From positions 2,790,001-2,854,000 of the forward strand of contig NZ_CDGG01000001.1 of the NCBI RefSeq assembly GCF_000821065.1: a stretch of 64,000 nt of DNA. Direction: 5' to 3'. Positions 25,406-34,809 of this stretch are shown here, in pieces. A model generated the notes under the pieces. That model did not search any database, was not told where the DNA came from, and saw only the letters and a list, made by a program, of their open reading frames with translations. Every line of letters begins with the position of its first letter. Position 1 is the stretch's first letter. This stretch comes from Oceanobacillus oncorhynchi (GTDB lineage Bacteria; Bacillota; Bacilli; Bacillales; Amphibacillaceae). A program made the position numbers and the translations under genes.

Positions 25406-26710
25406 ATGAGTAAATTTTTTGAGTTTGAAAAACTGGGTACGAATTTTCGAACAGAGTTTATCGCGGGTTTAACGACCTTTTTAGCAATGGCTTATATTTT
25501 ATTTGTTAATCCGAGTATTTTAGGAGAAGCGGGAATGGACCATGAAGCAGTGTTTGCTGCAACAGCAATCGCGGCTGCATTTGGTTCCATTGTTATGGGA
25601 GTTCTCGCTAAATATCCAGTAGCACTTGCGCCTGGGATGGGACTGAACGCATTTTTTACGTATACCGTCGTAATTGGCTTTGGTGTCCCTTGGGAAACAG
25701 CACTTGCAGGTGTGTTAGCTTCAGGAATTATATTTATTGGTTTAACCTTAACCGGAATTCGTGAAATTATTATTAATGCTATCCCGCCAAGTTTAAAACA
25801 GGCGGTAGGAGCTGGGATTGGCTTGTTTATTGCATTTATCGGCTTAAAGAATGCAGAAATTGTTCAGGCTGATCCGTCAACCATTATTGCACTCGGTGAT
25901 TTATCCTCGCCGACGGTATTATTAGCTATCTTTGGGATTGCTGTTTCAGTTATTTTAATTACGGTTGGTGTTAAAGCAGGTATTTTTTACGGGATGATTA
26001 TCAGCTCGATTGTTGGGATGATTTTTGGATTGATTCCCGTGCCTTCTGGTCTCAGCGGAATCGTCAGCAGTGCGCCAAGCCTAGCGCCGACATTTGGACA
26101 GGCATTCATTCATTTTGATCAGATTTTTACCATGCAAATGCTGATTGTTATTTTAACGTTTTTGTTTGTTAATTTCTTTGATACGGCAGGGACGCTTGTT
26201 GCCGTTGCAACAAAAGCAGGATTGATGAAGGACAATAAGCTGCCAAGAGCAGGGAAAGCACTTTTTGCAGATGCGTCTGCAAGTGTTGTTGGGGCTGCTG
26301 TCGGTACATCTACAACTACTTCTTTTGTAGAGTCTACATCCGGCGTAAGCGTAGGCGGACGTTCCGGTTTTACAGCGGTTGTCACAGGCTTGTTCTTCCT
26401 GTTAGCTTTATTTTTCTCTCCATTATTAAGTGTGGTAACGAATGAAGTGACTGCTCCGGCATTAATTATTGTCGGTGTGTTAATGGCAAGCAGCTTGAAG
26501 GATATCCCTTGGGATAAATTTGAGATTGCTGTACCGGCTTTCTTTACTGTACTGATGATGCCGGTGACGGCCAGCATCGCATCGGGGATTGCGATTGGAT
26601 TCATATTCTATCCGATCACCATGCTTGTTAAAGGACGGGCGAAAGAAATTCATCCGATTATGTATGTCTTGTTTGTTATTTTTGCATTGTATTTTATCTT
26701 TTTGACGTAA
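25406..26710 (+). CDS. pbuG: Hypoxanthine/guanine permease PbuG
   Basis: A 434-residue NCS2/AzgA-type permease. Family blocks seen are LTTFLAMAYILFVNP, ALAPGMGLNAFFTYTVV, FFDTAGTLVAVATKAGL and SASVVGAAVGTSTTTSFVESTSGV, with about 13 hydrophobic helices. It imports hypoxanthine and guanine by proton symport. The guanine riboswitch and PurR site upstream match this substrate and give two-level repression when purines are plentiful. ATG follows TGGAGG. Confidence 0.96.
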   Translation: MSKFFEFEKLGTNFRTEFIAGLTTFLAMAYILFVNPSILGEAGMDHEAVFAATAIAAAFGSIVMGVLAKYPVALAPGMGLNAFFTYTVVIGFGVPWETALAGVLASGIIFIGLTLTGIREIIINAIPPSLKQAVGAGIGLFIAFIGLKNAEIVQADPSTIIALGDLSSPTVLLAIFGIAVSVILITVGVKAGIFYGMIISSIVGMIFGLIPVPSGLSGIVSSAPSLAPTFGQAFIHFDQIFTMQMLIVILTFLFVNFFDTAGTLVAVATKAGLMKDNKLPRAGKALFADASASVVGAAVGTSTTTSFVESTSGVSVGGRSGFTAVVTGLFFLLALFFSPLLSVVTNEVTAPALIIVGVLMASSLKDIPWDKFEIAVPAFFTVLMMPVTASIASGIAIGFIFYPITMLVKGRAKEIHPIMYVLFVIFALYFIFLT

Positions 26711-26730
26711 AAATAAAACTGAAATATATA

Positions 26731-26766
26731 GGGAGAGTGCGTTATGATAGCACTCTCCCTTTGTTG
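26731..26766 (+). terminator. Intrinsic terminator of pbuG
   Basis: GGGAGAGTGC and GCACTCTCCC form a perfect 10-bp stem with a nine-base loop, followed by TTTGTTGT. Confidence 0.85.
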
Positions 26767-26885
26767 TATACTGGAAATTAATCCATTGAGAAAAATAGTA
26801 TTCAATAGATTCACAGAATACACTTCGCATGTATAGAATACACCAAATGCAAATCATATAAAATATACAAGGAGGTAATGTACAA

Positions 26886-27599
26886 ATGAAACCAATCATT
26901 GGGTTAACCGCATCGATGGAAATAGACGGCATGGAATATAAAATGAACCTGCGAAATGTAAGAGCTATCGAAAAAGCCGGCGGTATCCCTGTTATTCTGC
27001 CGTATTACAGCGATTATCAGGAGATTGCAGCATTGCTTGATAAATTAGACGGACTCTATCTTCCTGGGGGCTATGATATTGATCCTTCTTTATTTCAAGA
27101 GGAGCCGAATCCTGCACTGGGTACGATCATTCCTGAAAGAGACCGCGTGGAAAGGAAGATTATCCCTTATTTTTTAGAGAAGGATAAGCCGGTATTGGGC
27201 GTTTGCAGAGGATGCCAAATTTTAAATGTTGTTACTGGCGGAAGCATGTATCAGGATTTAGATTCGCAATATCCAAAACAGTTGATACAGCATACTCAAA
27301 AAGCAGATTTTCATCACCGGTCGCATGCTGTCAAGATAACTCCAGCTTCTTTATTGGAAAAGCTGGTGCAGGCATCGGAAATCAAGGTGAACAGCTATCA
27401 TCATCAGGCAAACCGCTCTCTGGGGAAGGATTTTATGATTTCGGCTGTGGCAGGAGATGGTGTGATGGAAGCCTTTGAAAGTAAAATACATCGCTTTGTT
27501 TTAGGGGTGCAGTGGCATCCAGAAGGCATGATTCATCTTGAGAATGACCCGTCTCTGTCAATTTATAAGGGGTTTATTGAAGCGTGTAAAGAAAGGTAG
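26886..27599 (+). CDS. PuuD-type class I glutamine amidotransferase-like hydrolase
   Basis: A 237-residue peptidase C26 family protein. The nucleophile elbow is GVCRGCQILNV (Cys near 107), with YLPGGYDIDP upstream and the His-Glu pair in GVQWHPEGM. Family members cleave gamma-glutamyl-GABA or related gamma-glutamyl amides in polyamine degradation. No polyamine genes are nearby, so the substrate is uncertain. AAGGAGGT ribosome site. A weak stem (27597-27637) lies between it and the convergent SRPBCC gene. Confidence 0.9.
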   Translation: MKPIIGLTASMEIDGMEYKMNLRNVRAIEKAGGIPVILPYYSDYQEIAALLDKLDGLYLPGGYDIDPSLFQEEPNPALGTIIPERDRVERKIIPYFLEKDKPVLGVCRGCQILNVVTGGSMYQDLDSQYPKQLIQHTQKADFHHRSHAVKITPASLLEKLVQASEIKVNSYHHQANRSLGKDFMISAVAGDGVMEAFESKIHRFVLGVQWHPEGMIHLENDPSLSIYKGFIEACKER

Positions 27600-27663
27600 G
27601 TTGATGGATTACATGCAAAAAGAGACCATCTAACCTATTCGTTATCAAGTCTCTTCATCCATG

Positions 27664-28107
27664 CTATTTCGATTCATTTTCGGCTAAAGCTTTTATCACG
27701 TTAGAGGATTCTTTTGCAAAATCAACGGAAGCGTCATAATAATCCTTCCCTTGATCTAAAAGAGAGAAGTCACCAATTTCGATAACTAATTTTGTGTGGT
27801 TGCCCGCAGGTTCTAATAAATAACGGTAAGCAACCTCTCCTGGTTCGGGCTTGAATTTCCAGCCAGTTCCGTGTAAATCGATGATAAGCTCTCTTTCTTT
27901 TTCTGCTTTTATAATCGTAGTAATAGACTGTTCTCCATTTGGCAGGTCCCAGACTACTTTGCTGCCTTCCGTCATTGGTTCAGAAGGATAGTCCTCTGGC
28001 AGCTCATCCCATTGTGCTACATATTTTGGAAGTGTTAATACTTCCCAAACCTTCTCTAAGGATGCATGAATGGTTATTTCTTCGGTGACAATAAGTTGTT
28101 TTTCCAC
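27664..28107 (-). CDS. SRPBCC (START-like) family protein
   Basis: A 147-residue protein with the helix-grip fold pattern: an opening EEITIHASLEKVWEVLT, a central strand block KVVWDLPNGEQSITTIIKAEKERELII, and a C-terminal amphipathic helix DASVDFAKESSNVIKAL. These proteins bind hydrophobic ligands; closest in style to the AHSA1/polyketide-cyclase-like group. The GTG start at 28107 follows GGAGGAATT. It lies 24 bases downstream of msrA on the same strand and is probably co-transcribed. Ligand unknown. Confidence 0.85.
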   Translation of the reverse strand: MEKQLIVTEEITIHASLEKVWEVLTLPKYVAQWDELPEDYPSEPMTEGSKVVWDLPNGEQSITTIIKAEKERELIIDLHGTGWKFKPEPGEVAYRYLLEPAGNHTKLVIEIGDFSLLDQGKDYYDASVDFAKESSNVIKALAENESK

Positions 28108-28131
28108 TGAAATTCCTCCAAATAAGTTTGT

Positions 28132-28662
28132 TCAGGATGATGCTTGCCAATTTTTAGCGATAAATTCATCCCTGCCTGATTTAGCGCGGTCTTCTTCATA
28201 TTCTTTTTTACTTTTTTTATAAAAATCCTGATGGTAATCTTCTGCAGGATAAAAGGGTGCTGCTGCTTTGATTTCTGTTACAATCGGCTTGGCAAACCTG
28301 CCGCTCTCAGCAAGCTGCTGCTTTGATTTTTCAGCCAATTCTTTTTGGACTTCATTATGATAAAAGATAGCTGTTCGATATTGCTCGCCTCTATCCTGAA
28401 ATTGCCCGTCCGGATCAGTCGGGTCGATTTGCGGCCAGTATAGATCGAGGATTGTTTGATAATCGATGAAGGAATCATCATACGTAATCTCTACCGCTTC
28501 ATAATGTCCCGTATTTCCCTGCTTGACTTGCTCATAAGAAGGGTTATCGATATGTCCCCCTGTGTAACCGGATATCACTTGGTGTACGCCGTCCCATTGG
28601 TCGAAGGGCTTCACCATACACCAGAAGCAGCCTCCGCCAAACGTTGCTTTTTGTATTGTCAT
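28132..28662 (-). CDS. msrA: Peptide methionine sulfoxide reductase MsrA
   Basis: A 176-residue MsrA with the catalytic motif GGGCFWC (nucleophile Cys12, Cys15), [26 protein letters not shown] and [13 protein letters not shown]. It reduces the S-form of methionine sulfoxide in oxidised proteins. The usual recycling Cys near the C-terminus is absent, so Cys15 may act as the resolving residue. No msrB is fused or adjacent. The internal ATG at 28662 is used because AAGGAGGAAGG precedes it. Confidence 0.95.
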   Translation of the reverse strand: MTIQKATFGGGCFWCMVKPFDQWDGVHQVISGYTGGHIDNPSYEQVKQGNTGHYEAVEITYDDSFIDYQTILDLYWPQIDPTDPDGQFQDRGEQYRTAIFYHNEVQKELAEKSKQQLAESGRFAKPIVTEIKAAAPFYPAEDYHQDFYKKSKKEYEEDRAKSGRDEFIAKNWQASS

Positions 28663-28759
28663 GTTACCTTCCTCCTTGAGGCTTTTCAAAAGTCACGATA
28701 ATTTGTAGAATGGAATTAATATAACATAATTTAAGTATTTTTAGAAATAAGGTGACATC

Positions 28760-29317
28760 ATGGAAGAACCATTTGTACATAGGATTCTTACTAGTAAACA
28801 GAAAGAGATAATAAATATTATGTATTTATCTAGATTAGGATTTGCCAAAGAGAATCCGGAAAAAAAGAAAGCTATCTTTGATAAAAGTATTTTTGCTTTT
28901 CCAGTGAAGCATTATAATGAACCGGGTATAAAGAAATTATTTACAGAACGTGCAGGCGAGAAGAAAGAAAATTTCTCTGTGCTGGAAATGGATGAGCATA
29001 CGGTTTTTATTGGCGATATTTATCAGTTAGGGGAAGCAACGATTCAAGTATCTCAGCCTGGCATCGTATCGCAGAAGGAAATGGAAAACGGCTTAAAAAC
29101 AGGATGGTATTTTCGCGTGCTGGAAGCAGGTAAAATCCAGCCGAAGAAAGATTTACAACTGATAGAACGTCCCAATCCCCAGTGGTCAATTGCAGCTTGT
29201 AATGAGGTCATGTATTTAGACCGTGAAAATTTATGGAGTGCGGATAAACTATTTCATTGTACAGATTTAGGAATTATTTGGAGGAAGACATTGCGAAAGA
29301 GATTGAGAGGATTCTAG
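28760..29317 (+). CDS. Degenerate MOSC-domain protein
   Basis: A 185-residue protein whose middle matches the YiiM/YflK-type MOSC domain: ENFSVLEMDEHTVFIGDIYQLGEATIQVSQP and GWYFRVLEAGKIQPKKDLQLIERPNPQWSIAACNEVMY. Active members read GGxxKAV near the start and QPC at the cofactor-linked Cys. Here the first block is worn (ENPEKKKAIF) and the Cys position reads QPG, and the usual N-terminal strands are missing. It is probably unable to carry molybdenum cofactor sulfur; either decaying or repurposed. The ATG follows AAGGTGA. Confidence 0.8.
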   Translation: MEEPFVHRILTSKQKEIINIMYLSRLGFAKENPEKKKAIFDKSIFAFPVKHYNEPGIKKLFTERAGEKKENFSVLEMDEHTVFIGDIYQLGEATIQVSQPGIVSQKEMENGLKTGWYFRVLEAGKIQPKKDLQLIERPNPQWSIAACNEVMYLDRENLWSADKLFHCTDLGIIWRKTLRKRLRGF

Positions 29318-29394
29318 GAAGATAGATTTCTAATGAAAATTTGAATCTTTAAGCCTTGTTAAATCGTAAGGCAGATAAAGGGAGGAAAATATTC

Positions 29395-29643
29395 ATGAAA
29401 AAATATCTGGTTTTTGCAGGGATTTTCTGTGTTTCTTTTTTAGTACTTCAAGTTGCTGCAGGGATGATATGGACGCTGCTTTATACTCCTGATATCAGTG
29501 CGGCCTGGCAGCAGGCAGGTGCTTTATCTTCGGAGACGGCACTTATAAAAGCAAGTGCTGCTTCCCCATTCATTATTGCTGTAACATCATTGGCAGTTAC
29601 TTTTGGTCTTACAAGATTAGTGCGTAAAAGAATAGCTATGTAA
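29395..29643 (+). CDS. Small two-helix membrane protein
   Basis: An 82-residue protein with two transmembrane helices (about 3-26 and 53-73), a short linker rich in Ala, Gln and Ser, and a positively charged C-terminus (TRLVRKRIAM). A strong GGGAGGAAAA ribosome site supports real translation and fixes the start over an upstream in-frame codon. Family not recognised; function unknown. Confidence 0.75.
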   Translation: MKKYLVFAGIFCVSFLVLQVAAGMIWTLLYTPDISAAWQQAGALSSETALIKASAASPFIIAVTSLAVTFGLTRLVRKRIAM

Positions 29644-29645
29644 TG

Positions 29646-29673
29646 AAAAAAAGGAGGGAAATCTCCTTTTTTT
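29646..29673. terminator. Short bidirectional terminator
   Basis: AAAAAAAGGAG and CTCCTTTTTTT flank a six-base loop between the convergent small membrane protein and DUF4269 genes. Confidence 0.85.
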
Positions 29674-29705
29674 CATGCTTATTGAGAAGGGGAAATCAAA
29701 ATACT

Positions 29706-30237
29706 TCAGATTATCTGTCTTTTACGCCCGTAATCTATTAAGGCTTCATAAGGATCTCCAGTTAACCCAAGCATAGCGCAAAATGCCTGCTCCGTTTTAA
29801 GCCCTTCTTCTTTTAACGCAAAAATCTTACTTTTCCACAATGGATGTTCATCCAGCAGGTATTTTTCAATAATCATATGCAGATAAGCATACTGCTCTGC
29901 GACAGGCTGGGGTTGACCAAATAGTTCAAATTCAAATTCCTGATAAGTGAAATTTGCTTTTACGATGGGTTTTCCCCGGATTGTTTTATTCTTTAACCGG
30001 AACCCTGAGTAAGAGCCATAATAATTATGTATAATCTTTGCAAAGTCCTGCAGGTGGTGCACTTCCATAATCATATCTAAATCAGAGCTTGCTGTGTCGA
30101 TTCCCATGCGGTATAGTTCCGCATAATATTGGAGAGTATGATTTTAAATCTTTCATTATATTTAATTGATGAATCACGTTATACGCTCTTTTCTGTTTTT
30201 CGTTTCCGAATTCCAGATACGCTATATTTTTTAACAA
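29706..30237 (-). pseudogene. DUF4269-type nucleotidyltransferase-like gene with frameshift
   Basis: Two minus-strand frames join into one DUF4269 protein. The first (from about 30237) reads NIAYLEFGNEKQKRAYNVIHQL to SPILCGTIP. The second (to 29706) continues as GIDTASSDLDMIMEV and ends YEALIDYGRKRQII. The frame changes at about 30098-30106 through one extra base (CCGCATGGGAATC). The GIDTASSDLDM block holds the nucleotidyltransferase-like Asp pair, which makes the break central to function. The suggested TTG start at 30237 follows AAGGGAAGTG. Could be a real pseudogene or an assembly indel. Confidence 0.75.
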
Positions 30238-30717
30238 AATAACACACTTCCCTTGTATGGAGATTGTGGGATAAGCTACTTCCAAATATACAAAAAGAAA
30301 CTTTTGAAAGAAAGGATGAACTTGGTCTACGTATTTATAAAATATCATAATATGAGTAAGAACTTTTATCACGGAGAAGCGCTCATAAAATTCCCGTTGA
30401 TCAAAGTTTTATTTTATCAAAAATCTGTAGCGTAATGATTTATAATTATGGTAAATTAAAGTAACCCTGTTTCACTTAAAATCAATGTGTTTTATTTTAG
30501 GAAATAAAGGGAAATATTCACAAGGTCTGTAATTTATTTGAATGTATTTTCTTCTGTTTGTAAGGATATTCTACCACAGTGTAACTGGCTGTAATTCACA
30601 AAGAGATGACGACCAGAAAGCTGTGATCGTAATCTTTGTTCCTTATTTAGGGAGGGATATACTCAACCTTCACTGAATAAATTTTCACTTAATATGAGGT
30701 AAAGAGGGGGAATCAAT
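30238..30717. other. 480-base intergenic region
   Basis: No convincing gene. A hydrophobic minus-strand frame extends upstream of the DUF4269 gene but has no recognisable domain. A fragment reading CAGTGTAACTGGC (about 30577) also occurs near 55054, perhaps the trace of a small repeat. Promoter of the yebE homologue expected near the right end. Confidence 0.4.
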
Positions 30718-31338
30718 ATGTTAGAGAATGCGCTTATTATGGTGGCCATTATATTTATAGTGAATGTGCTATACGTATCAATTATGACGGTTCGTATGAT
30801 TTTAACACTAAAGGGAAGAACCTATATTGCCGCATTTGTGAGTATATTTGAAATGGTTATGTATGTTGTTGGGCTGATGCTCGTATTAGATAATCTCAAC
30901 CAATTTCAAAATGTGATTGCTTATGCAGTAGGTTTCGCAACAGGGTTAATCATTGGTTCCAAAATTGAAGAAAAGCTTGCCCTCGGCTACATTACCGTAA
31001 ATGTCGTCTCTGCTAATCCAGATTTAAATTTCACACAGCGTCTTCGTGAAAAGGGATATGGCGTAACAAGCTGGTCCTCCTATGGAATGGATGGAGACAG
31101 ACTTTCCGTTCAAATTTTAACACCGAGAAAGTATGAATTGAGATTATATGAAACCATTCACGAAATTGATCCGAAAGCATTTATTATTTCTTATGAACCA
31201 AAACGAATTCACGGCGGATTCTGGGTAAAGCAGGTTCGTAAAGGAAAATTAATGCGTAAAGAGAATAATAATAAAAATAAAGAACAGACACAAAATGAAA
31301 GCCAGTCAAAAGAACAATCTTCAAAAACCGAACATTAA
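30718..31338 (+). CDS. yebE: UPF0316 (DUF2179/DUF5698) membrane protein, YebE-like
   Basis: A 206-residue protein with three N-terminal helices (about 4-24, 38-58, 65-82) and a soluble DUF2179 domain ([49 protein letters not shown]). The C-terminus is a Lys/Asn/Gln-rich tail of about 30 residues not typical of the family. It lies between pbuG and purE as yebE does in B. subtilis. The first PurBox of the purine operon overlaps its last codons. Possibly binds a nucleotide-like ligand at the membrane; not established. Confidence 0.9.
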   Translation: MLENALIMVAIIFIVNVLYVSIMTVRMILTLKGRTYIAAFVSIFEMVMYVVGLMLVLDNLNQFQNVIAYAVGFATGLIIGSKIEEKLALGYITVNVVSANPDLNFTQRLREKGYGVTSWSSYGMDGDRLSVQILTPRKYELRLYETIHEIDPKAFIISYEPKRIHGGFWVKQVRKGKLMRKENNNKNKEQTQNESQSKEQSSKTEH

Positions 31339-31370
31339 TTTCATGTAAAGCTAAAATTGTTCGACATTAT
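31325..31370 (+). promoter_or_regulatory. PurR operator of the purine operon
   Basis: PurBox 1, AACCGAACATTAA (CGAA core 31329-31332), lies in the last codons and stop of the yebE homologue. PurBox 2 is inverted (AAATTGTTCGACATT, TTCG 31360-31363). There are 27 bases between cores, the B. subtilis PurR spacing. It lies just upstream of the -35 box, so PurR would repress when PRPP is low. Confidence 0.85.
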
Positions 31371-31371
31371 C

Positions 31372-31400
31372 TTGCATTTTTCATTTTTTTTTGGTATGCT
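31372..31400 (+). promoter_or_regulatory. Predicted promoter of the purine operon
   Basis: TTGCAT (31372-31377), 17-base spacer, TATGCT (31395-31400), between the PurR site and the riboswitch. Confidence 0.7.
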
Positions 31401-31422
31401 AAAGCCAACAATTGAAAAATGC

Positions 31423-31488
31423 CTCATATATACTTGAGAATATGGCTCAAAAGTTTCTACCCGGCACCGTAAATGACCGGACTATGAG
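31423..31488 (+). ncRNA. Purine riboswitch aptamer, guanine class, purine operon leader
   Basis: P1 pairs CTCATA (31423-31428) with TATGAG (31483-31488). The core shows AATATGGCTCA, GTTTCTACC and CCGTAAATG, with P3 arms CCCGG/CCGG. J3/1 reads GACTATG, and its C indicates guanine/hypoxanthine binding. Binding should favour the terminator at 31590 and shut off the operon. Confidence 0.95.
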
Positions 31489-31544
31489 GGAGGATGAGCC
31501 GTTGTTTAAAAAACAGCGGACGTTGAATGATGCTTATAATAAGG

Positions 31545-31588
31545 GTGTTCAAAAGTCCAGTTAACTACGCTTTGAACAACTTTTAACC
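31545..31588. repeat. Palindromic short repeat, copy 2, inside the pur leader
   Basis: GTGTTCAAAAGTCC with TTTGAACA downstream, followed by AACTTTTAA. Related to the element at 18073-18110. It lies between the aptamer and the terminator, so it could form or compete with the antiterminator. Confidence 0.55.
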
Positions 31589-31589
31589 T

Positions 31590-31633
31590 AAGTCTATTCA
31601 TCTTCCCTTATGGAAGGTGAATGGACTTTTTTA
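31590..31633 (+). terminator. Riboswitch-controlled terminator of the purine operon
   Basis: AAGTCTATTCATCTTCC pairs with GGAAGGTGAATGGACTT (one G-T pair), a five-base loop and a run of six T. Confidence 0.93.
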
Positions 31634-31892
31634 ATGGTTTATATTTTATTGATGCAGTAAGGTTTTTAAGAGCATATTTTAGTTTGTTTTTCAGAAGTTT
31701 TAGGGAGTTTGAGATGTAAAAGCATAGCTAGCAGAAGAAATTCACGGAGACTCCTGCGGGAAAGCGTAGTGTATTTCTGCAGCGGGAAATTATAACTCAA
31801 TATTTCATTATTTCAACCAAAATCCGAACATTATCTTAAAAACTATCTTTTAAAATCCGTAAAAACAATAAAAATTAAGAAAGAGGGATTTG
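31634..31892 (+). other. Leader segment with degenerate repeat and lone PurBox
   Basis: About 260 bases between the attenuator and purE, with no gene. At 31740-31785 there is a motif containing GAGACTCCTGCGGGA and later CAGCGGGA, a kind of GC-richer repeat common between genes in Bacillaceae; GACTCCTGCGGGA recurs at 52330. An extra single PurBox, AATCCGAACATTA, lies at 31821-31833 without an inverted partner at the usual distance. Confidence 0.55.
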
Positions 31893-32384
31893 ATGGCTCA
31901 AGTTGGTGTCATTATGGGAAGTATATCCGATTGGGAAACCATGCAGCATACCTGCAAAGAACTTGAAACGCTAAATATCAGCTATGAAAAAGAAGTTATT
32001 TCCGCCCACCGTACGCCAGGTGATATGTTTACCTACGCTCAAGGCGCGCGGGAAAAAGGGCTGAAGGTCATTATTGCCGGTGCAGGCGGGGCAGCACATC
32101 TGCCAGGAATGGTTGCTTCACAGACAACGCTGCCGGTTATTGGCGTCCCTGTTGAAAGCAAAGCCCTGCAAGGAGTCGATTCACTCTTATCGATTGTTCA
32201 AATGCCCGGCGGCGTCCCGACTGCAACAGTTGCCATTGGCAAAGCGGGGGCAAAAAACGCCGCTATTTTAGCAACGCAGATTATCAGTACGTTTGATAAA
32301 GAGACAGAAAAGGCATTAGAAGCATACCGTACAGGAATGAAAGACGCTGTTCAGGAAATGAGGGATCAGCTTGCAACCTATTAA
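31893..32384 (+). CDS. purE: N5-carboxyaminoimidazole ribonucleotide mutase PurE
   Basis: A 163-residue class I PurE with [24 protein letters not shown] and [26 protein letters not shown]. It converts N5-CAIR to CAIR in purine biosynthesis, after PurK. ATG 31893 is chosen over the adjacent TTG because of its distance from AAGAGGG. First gene of the operon; its stop overlaps the TTG start of purK by 14 bases. Confidence 0.97.
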   Translation: MAQVGVIMGSISDWETMQHTCKELETLNISYEKEVISAHRTPGDMFTYAQGAREKGLKVIIAGAGGAAHLPGMVASQTTLPVIGVPVESKALQGVDSLLSIVQMPGGVPTATVAIGKAGAKNAAILATQIISTFDKETEKALEAYRTGMKDAVQEMRDQLATY

Positions 32385-33504
32385 ACAAATCTTGCCACCT
32401 CAGACAATTGGAATTATTGGCGGCGGTCAGCTTGGCAGAATGATGGCGATTGCTGCCAGATACATGGGATACCGCATTGTTGTTTTAGACCCGACACCGA
32501 ACTGCCCGACTGCACAGGTTGCCGATGAGCAGATTGTTGCAGGCTATGCAGAAATTACAGCTGTAAAAGAATTGATTGAAAAAACCGATGTGATTACATA
32601 TGAATTTGAAAATGTCGATTTAGATGCTGCAGAGCTTATCCAGAACGCAGGAAAGCTTCCGCAGGGTGCGTTGGCATTAGAGGTTACACAGAACCGGGAA
32701 AAAGAGAAGCTGCTGATGGATGAGTTAGAGCTTTCCGTGCCGGCATTTCGCATCGTGAAAACAGAGGAAGCTTGTAAAGAAGCGCTATCCATTATTCCGC
32801 TTCCGGCAGTCATTAAAACCTGCCGGGGAGGGTATGATGGAAAAGGACAGCTGAAACTCACAACAGAAGAAGATAAAAAGGAAGCATTAGCGTTTTTCCA
32901 AGAGCATGGCTACTGTATAATAGAGCGATGGGTTCCTTTTGATAAGGAAATTTCGGTTGTCTTTACAAGGTCGCAGCAAGGATATATCACCTTCTTCCCT
33001 ATCGCTGAGAACGAACACCGTGACCATATTCTGTACAAAACAACGGTGCCGGCAGAGATAGAGGCGGTTTTTGAAGAAAAAGCGTATGCGATGACAGCGA
33101 AAATTGCGGAACGCATGGAGATTGTCGGGACTTTTGCGATTGAGATGTTTGTCGGCGAGGGTACGATTTATATGAATGAAATGGCACCAAGACCGCATAA
33201 TTCCGGACATTATACAATCGAAGGATGTAATGTATCGCAATTTACGCAGCATATCCGGGCAATTTGCGGACTGCCGCTTATTCCAGTCAGCTTGCATCAG
33301 CCGACCGCGATGATCAATATCTTAGGAGAATCCCTTCCGGAAGCTATCGAATTTACTGCGAATCATGATTTTGGTTTTCTTCATCTGTATGGAAAAGAAG
33401 AACCGAAAGAAAAACGTAAAATGGGACACATCACATTTACAGCTGAAACAACAGAAGCTTTACGGAAACAATTAGATATTTTTGAGGAGGCAGCAAACCA
33501 ATGA
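32371..33504 (+). CDS. purK: N5-carboxyaminoimidazole ribonucleotide synthase PurK
   Basis: A 377-residue ATP-grasp enzyme with [34 protein letters not shown] (glycine-rich ATP loop), EISVVFTR and [18 protein letters not shown] (metal site). It makes N5-CAIR from AIR, bicarbonate and ATP. The TTG at 32371 lies within purE; an AGGGATC-like site precedes it. Overlaps purB by four bases (ATGA). Confidence 0.97.
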   Translation: MQPIKQILPPQTIGIIGGGQLGRMMAIAARYMGYRIVVLDPTPNCPTAQVADEQIVAGYAEITAVKELIEKTDVITYEFENVDLDAAELIQNAGKLPQGALALEVTQNREKEKLLMDELELSVPAFRIVKTEEACKEALSIIPLPAVIKTCRGGYDGKGQLKLTTEEDKKEALAFFQEHGYCIIERWVPFDKEISVVFTRSQQGYITFFPIAENEHRDHILYKTTVPAEIEAVFEEKAYAMTAKIAERMEIVGTFAIEMFVGEGTIYMNEMAPRPHNSGHYTIEGCNVSQFTQHIRAICGLPLIPVSLHQPTAMINILGESLPEAIEFTANHDFGFLHLYGKEEPKEKRKMGHITFTAETTEALRKQLDIFEEAANQ

Positions 33505-34796
33505 TCGAACGTTATACAAGAGAAGAAATGGGCAATATCTGGACGGAGGAAAATAAATTCAAAGCATGGCTGGAAGTGGAAATTTTGGCTTGTGAAGCAT
33601 GGAGCGAGCTTGGATTTATTCCGAAAGAGGATGTTAACAAACTACGTAAGAATGCTTCCTTTGATATCAACCGTATCTACGAAATCGAGCAGGAAACACG
33701 CCATGATGTGGTTGCATTCACCCGCGCTGTATCGGAAACATTAGGCGAGGAAAGAAAATGGGTCCATTATGGTTTGACTTCAACCGATGTGGTGGATACA
33801 GCTCTTTCTTATATATTGAAACAGGCAAATGACATTTTAAGAAATGGATTGAATCGCTTTGTCCGTATTTTAGAAGAAAAAGCGAAAGAACATAAACATA
33901 CGGTGATGATGGGGCGGACCCATGGTGTGCATGCAGAGCCGACGACCTTTGGCTTGAAAATGGCCTTATGGTATGAAGAAATGAAGCGTAATGTCGAGCG
34001 TTTTGAGCTTGCTGCAAGTAATGTAGAGTTTGGAAAGATGTCTGGAGCGGTTGGGACCTATGCCAATATTGATCCGTTTGTAGAGCAATATGTCTGCGAA
34101 AAGCTGGGAACATCGCCGGCACCGGTATCCACACAAACCTTACAGCGTGACCGTCATGCAGCTTATTTATCTACACTGGCATTAATTGCTACATCGATTG
34201 AAAAGTTTGCAACGGAGATCCGCGGCCTGCAAAAAACAGAAACAAGAGAAGTAGAGGAACGCTTTGCAAAAGGCCAAAAAGGGTCTTCTGCGATGCCGCA
34301 TAAACGTAACCCGATTGGCTCTGAAAATATGACAGGGATGGCACGCGTTATCCGCGGTTATATGGTTACGTCTTATGAAAATGTGGCTTTGTGGCATGAA
34401 CGTGATATCTCGCACTCCTCTGCAGAGCGTGTCATTTTGCCGGATGCGACGATTGCACTCGACTATATGCTGCACCGCTTCGGAAATATTGTAGAGAATT
34501 TAACAGTATTCCCTGAAAATATGAAGCGCAACATTGACCGTACTCACGGGGTTATTTTCTCACAACGTGTATTGTTAACGCTGATCGATAAAGGATTGGC
34601 GCGTGAGGAAGCTTATGATATCGTACAGCCAAAAGCAATGGAAGCCTGGGAAACAGCGACTTCCTTTAAGGAATTGGTAGAGCAGGATGAGCGGATTACA
34701 AGTAAATTAACCCAGGAAGAAATCGATGGCTGCTTTGACTATACCTACCATTTAAAGAACGTCGATCAAATCTTTACAAAAATTGGACTTGCCTAG
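33501..34796 (+). CDS. purB: Adenylosuccinate lyase PurB
   Basis: A 431-residue fumarase/aspartase superfamily lyase with [43 protein letters not shown] (catalytic His) and the signature [20 protein letters not shown]. It acts twice, on SAICAR and on adenylosuccinate, releasing fumarate. A GAGGAGG site lies inside the purK end. Confidence 0.97.
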   Translation: MIERYTREEMGNIWTEENKFKAWLEVEILACEAWSELGFIPKEDVNKLRKNASFDINRIYEIEQETRHDVVAFTRAVSETLGEERKWVHYGLTSTDVVDTALSYILKQANDILRNGLNRFVRILEEKAKEHKHTVMMGRTHGVHAEPTTFGLKMALWYEEMKRNVERFELAASNVEFGKMSGAVGTYANIDPFVEQYVCEKLGTSPAPVSTQTLQRDRHAAYLSTLALIATSIEKFATEIRGLQKTETREVEERFAKGQKGSSAMPHKRNPIGSENMTGMARVIRGYMVTSYENVALWHERDISHSSAERVILPDATIALDYMLHRFGNIVENLTVFPENMKRNIDRTHGVIFSQRVLLTLIDKGLAREEAYDIVQPKAMEAWETATSFKELVEQDERITSKLTQEEIDGCFDYTYHLKNVDQIFTKIGLA

Positions 34797-34809
34797 GAGG
34801 AATTCCCAT

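Noticed and set aside
30082-30372. 96-codon minus-strand frame taken as its own gene
   Set aside because: Its last third is the N-terminus of the frameshifted DUF4269 gene; the upstream part has no start signal or known pattern.
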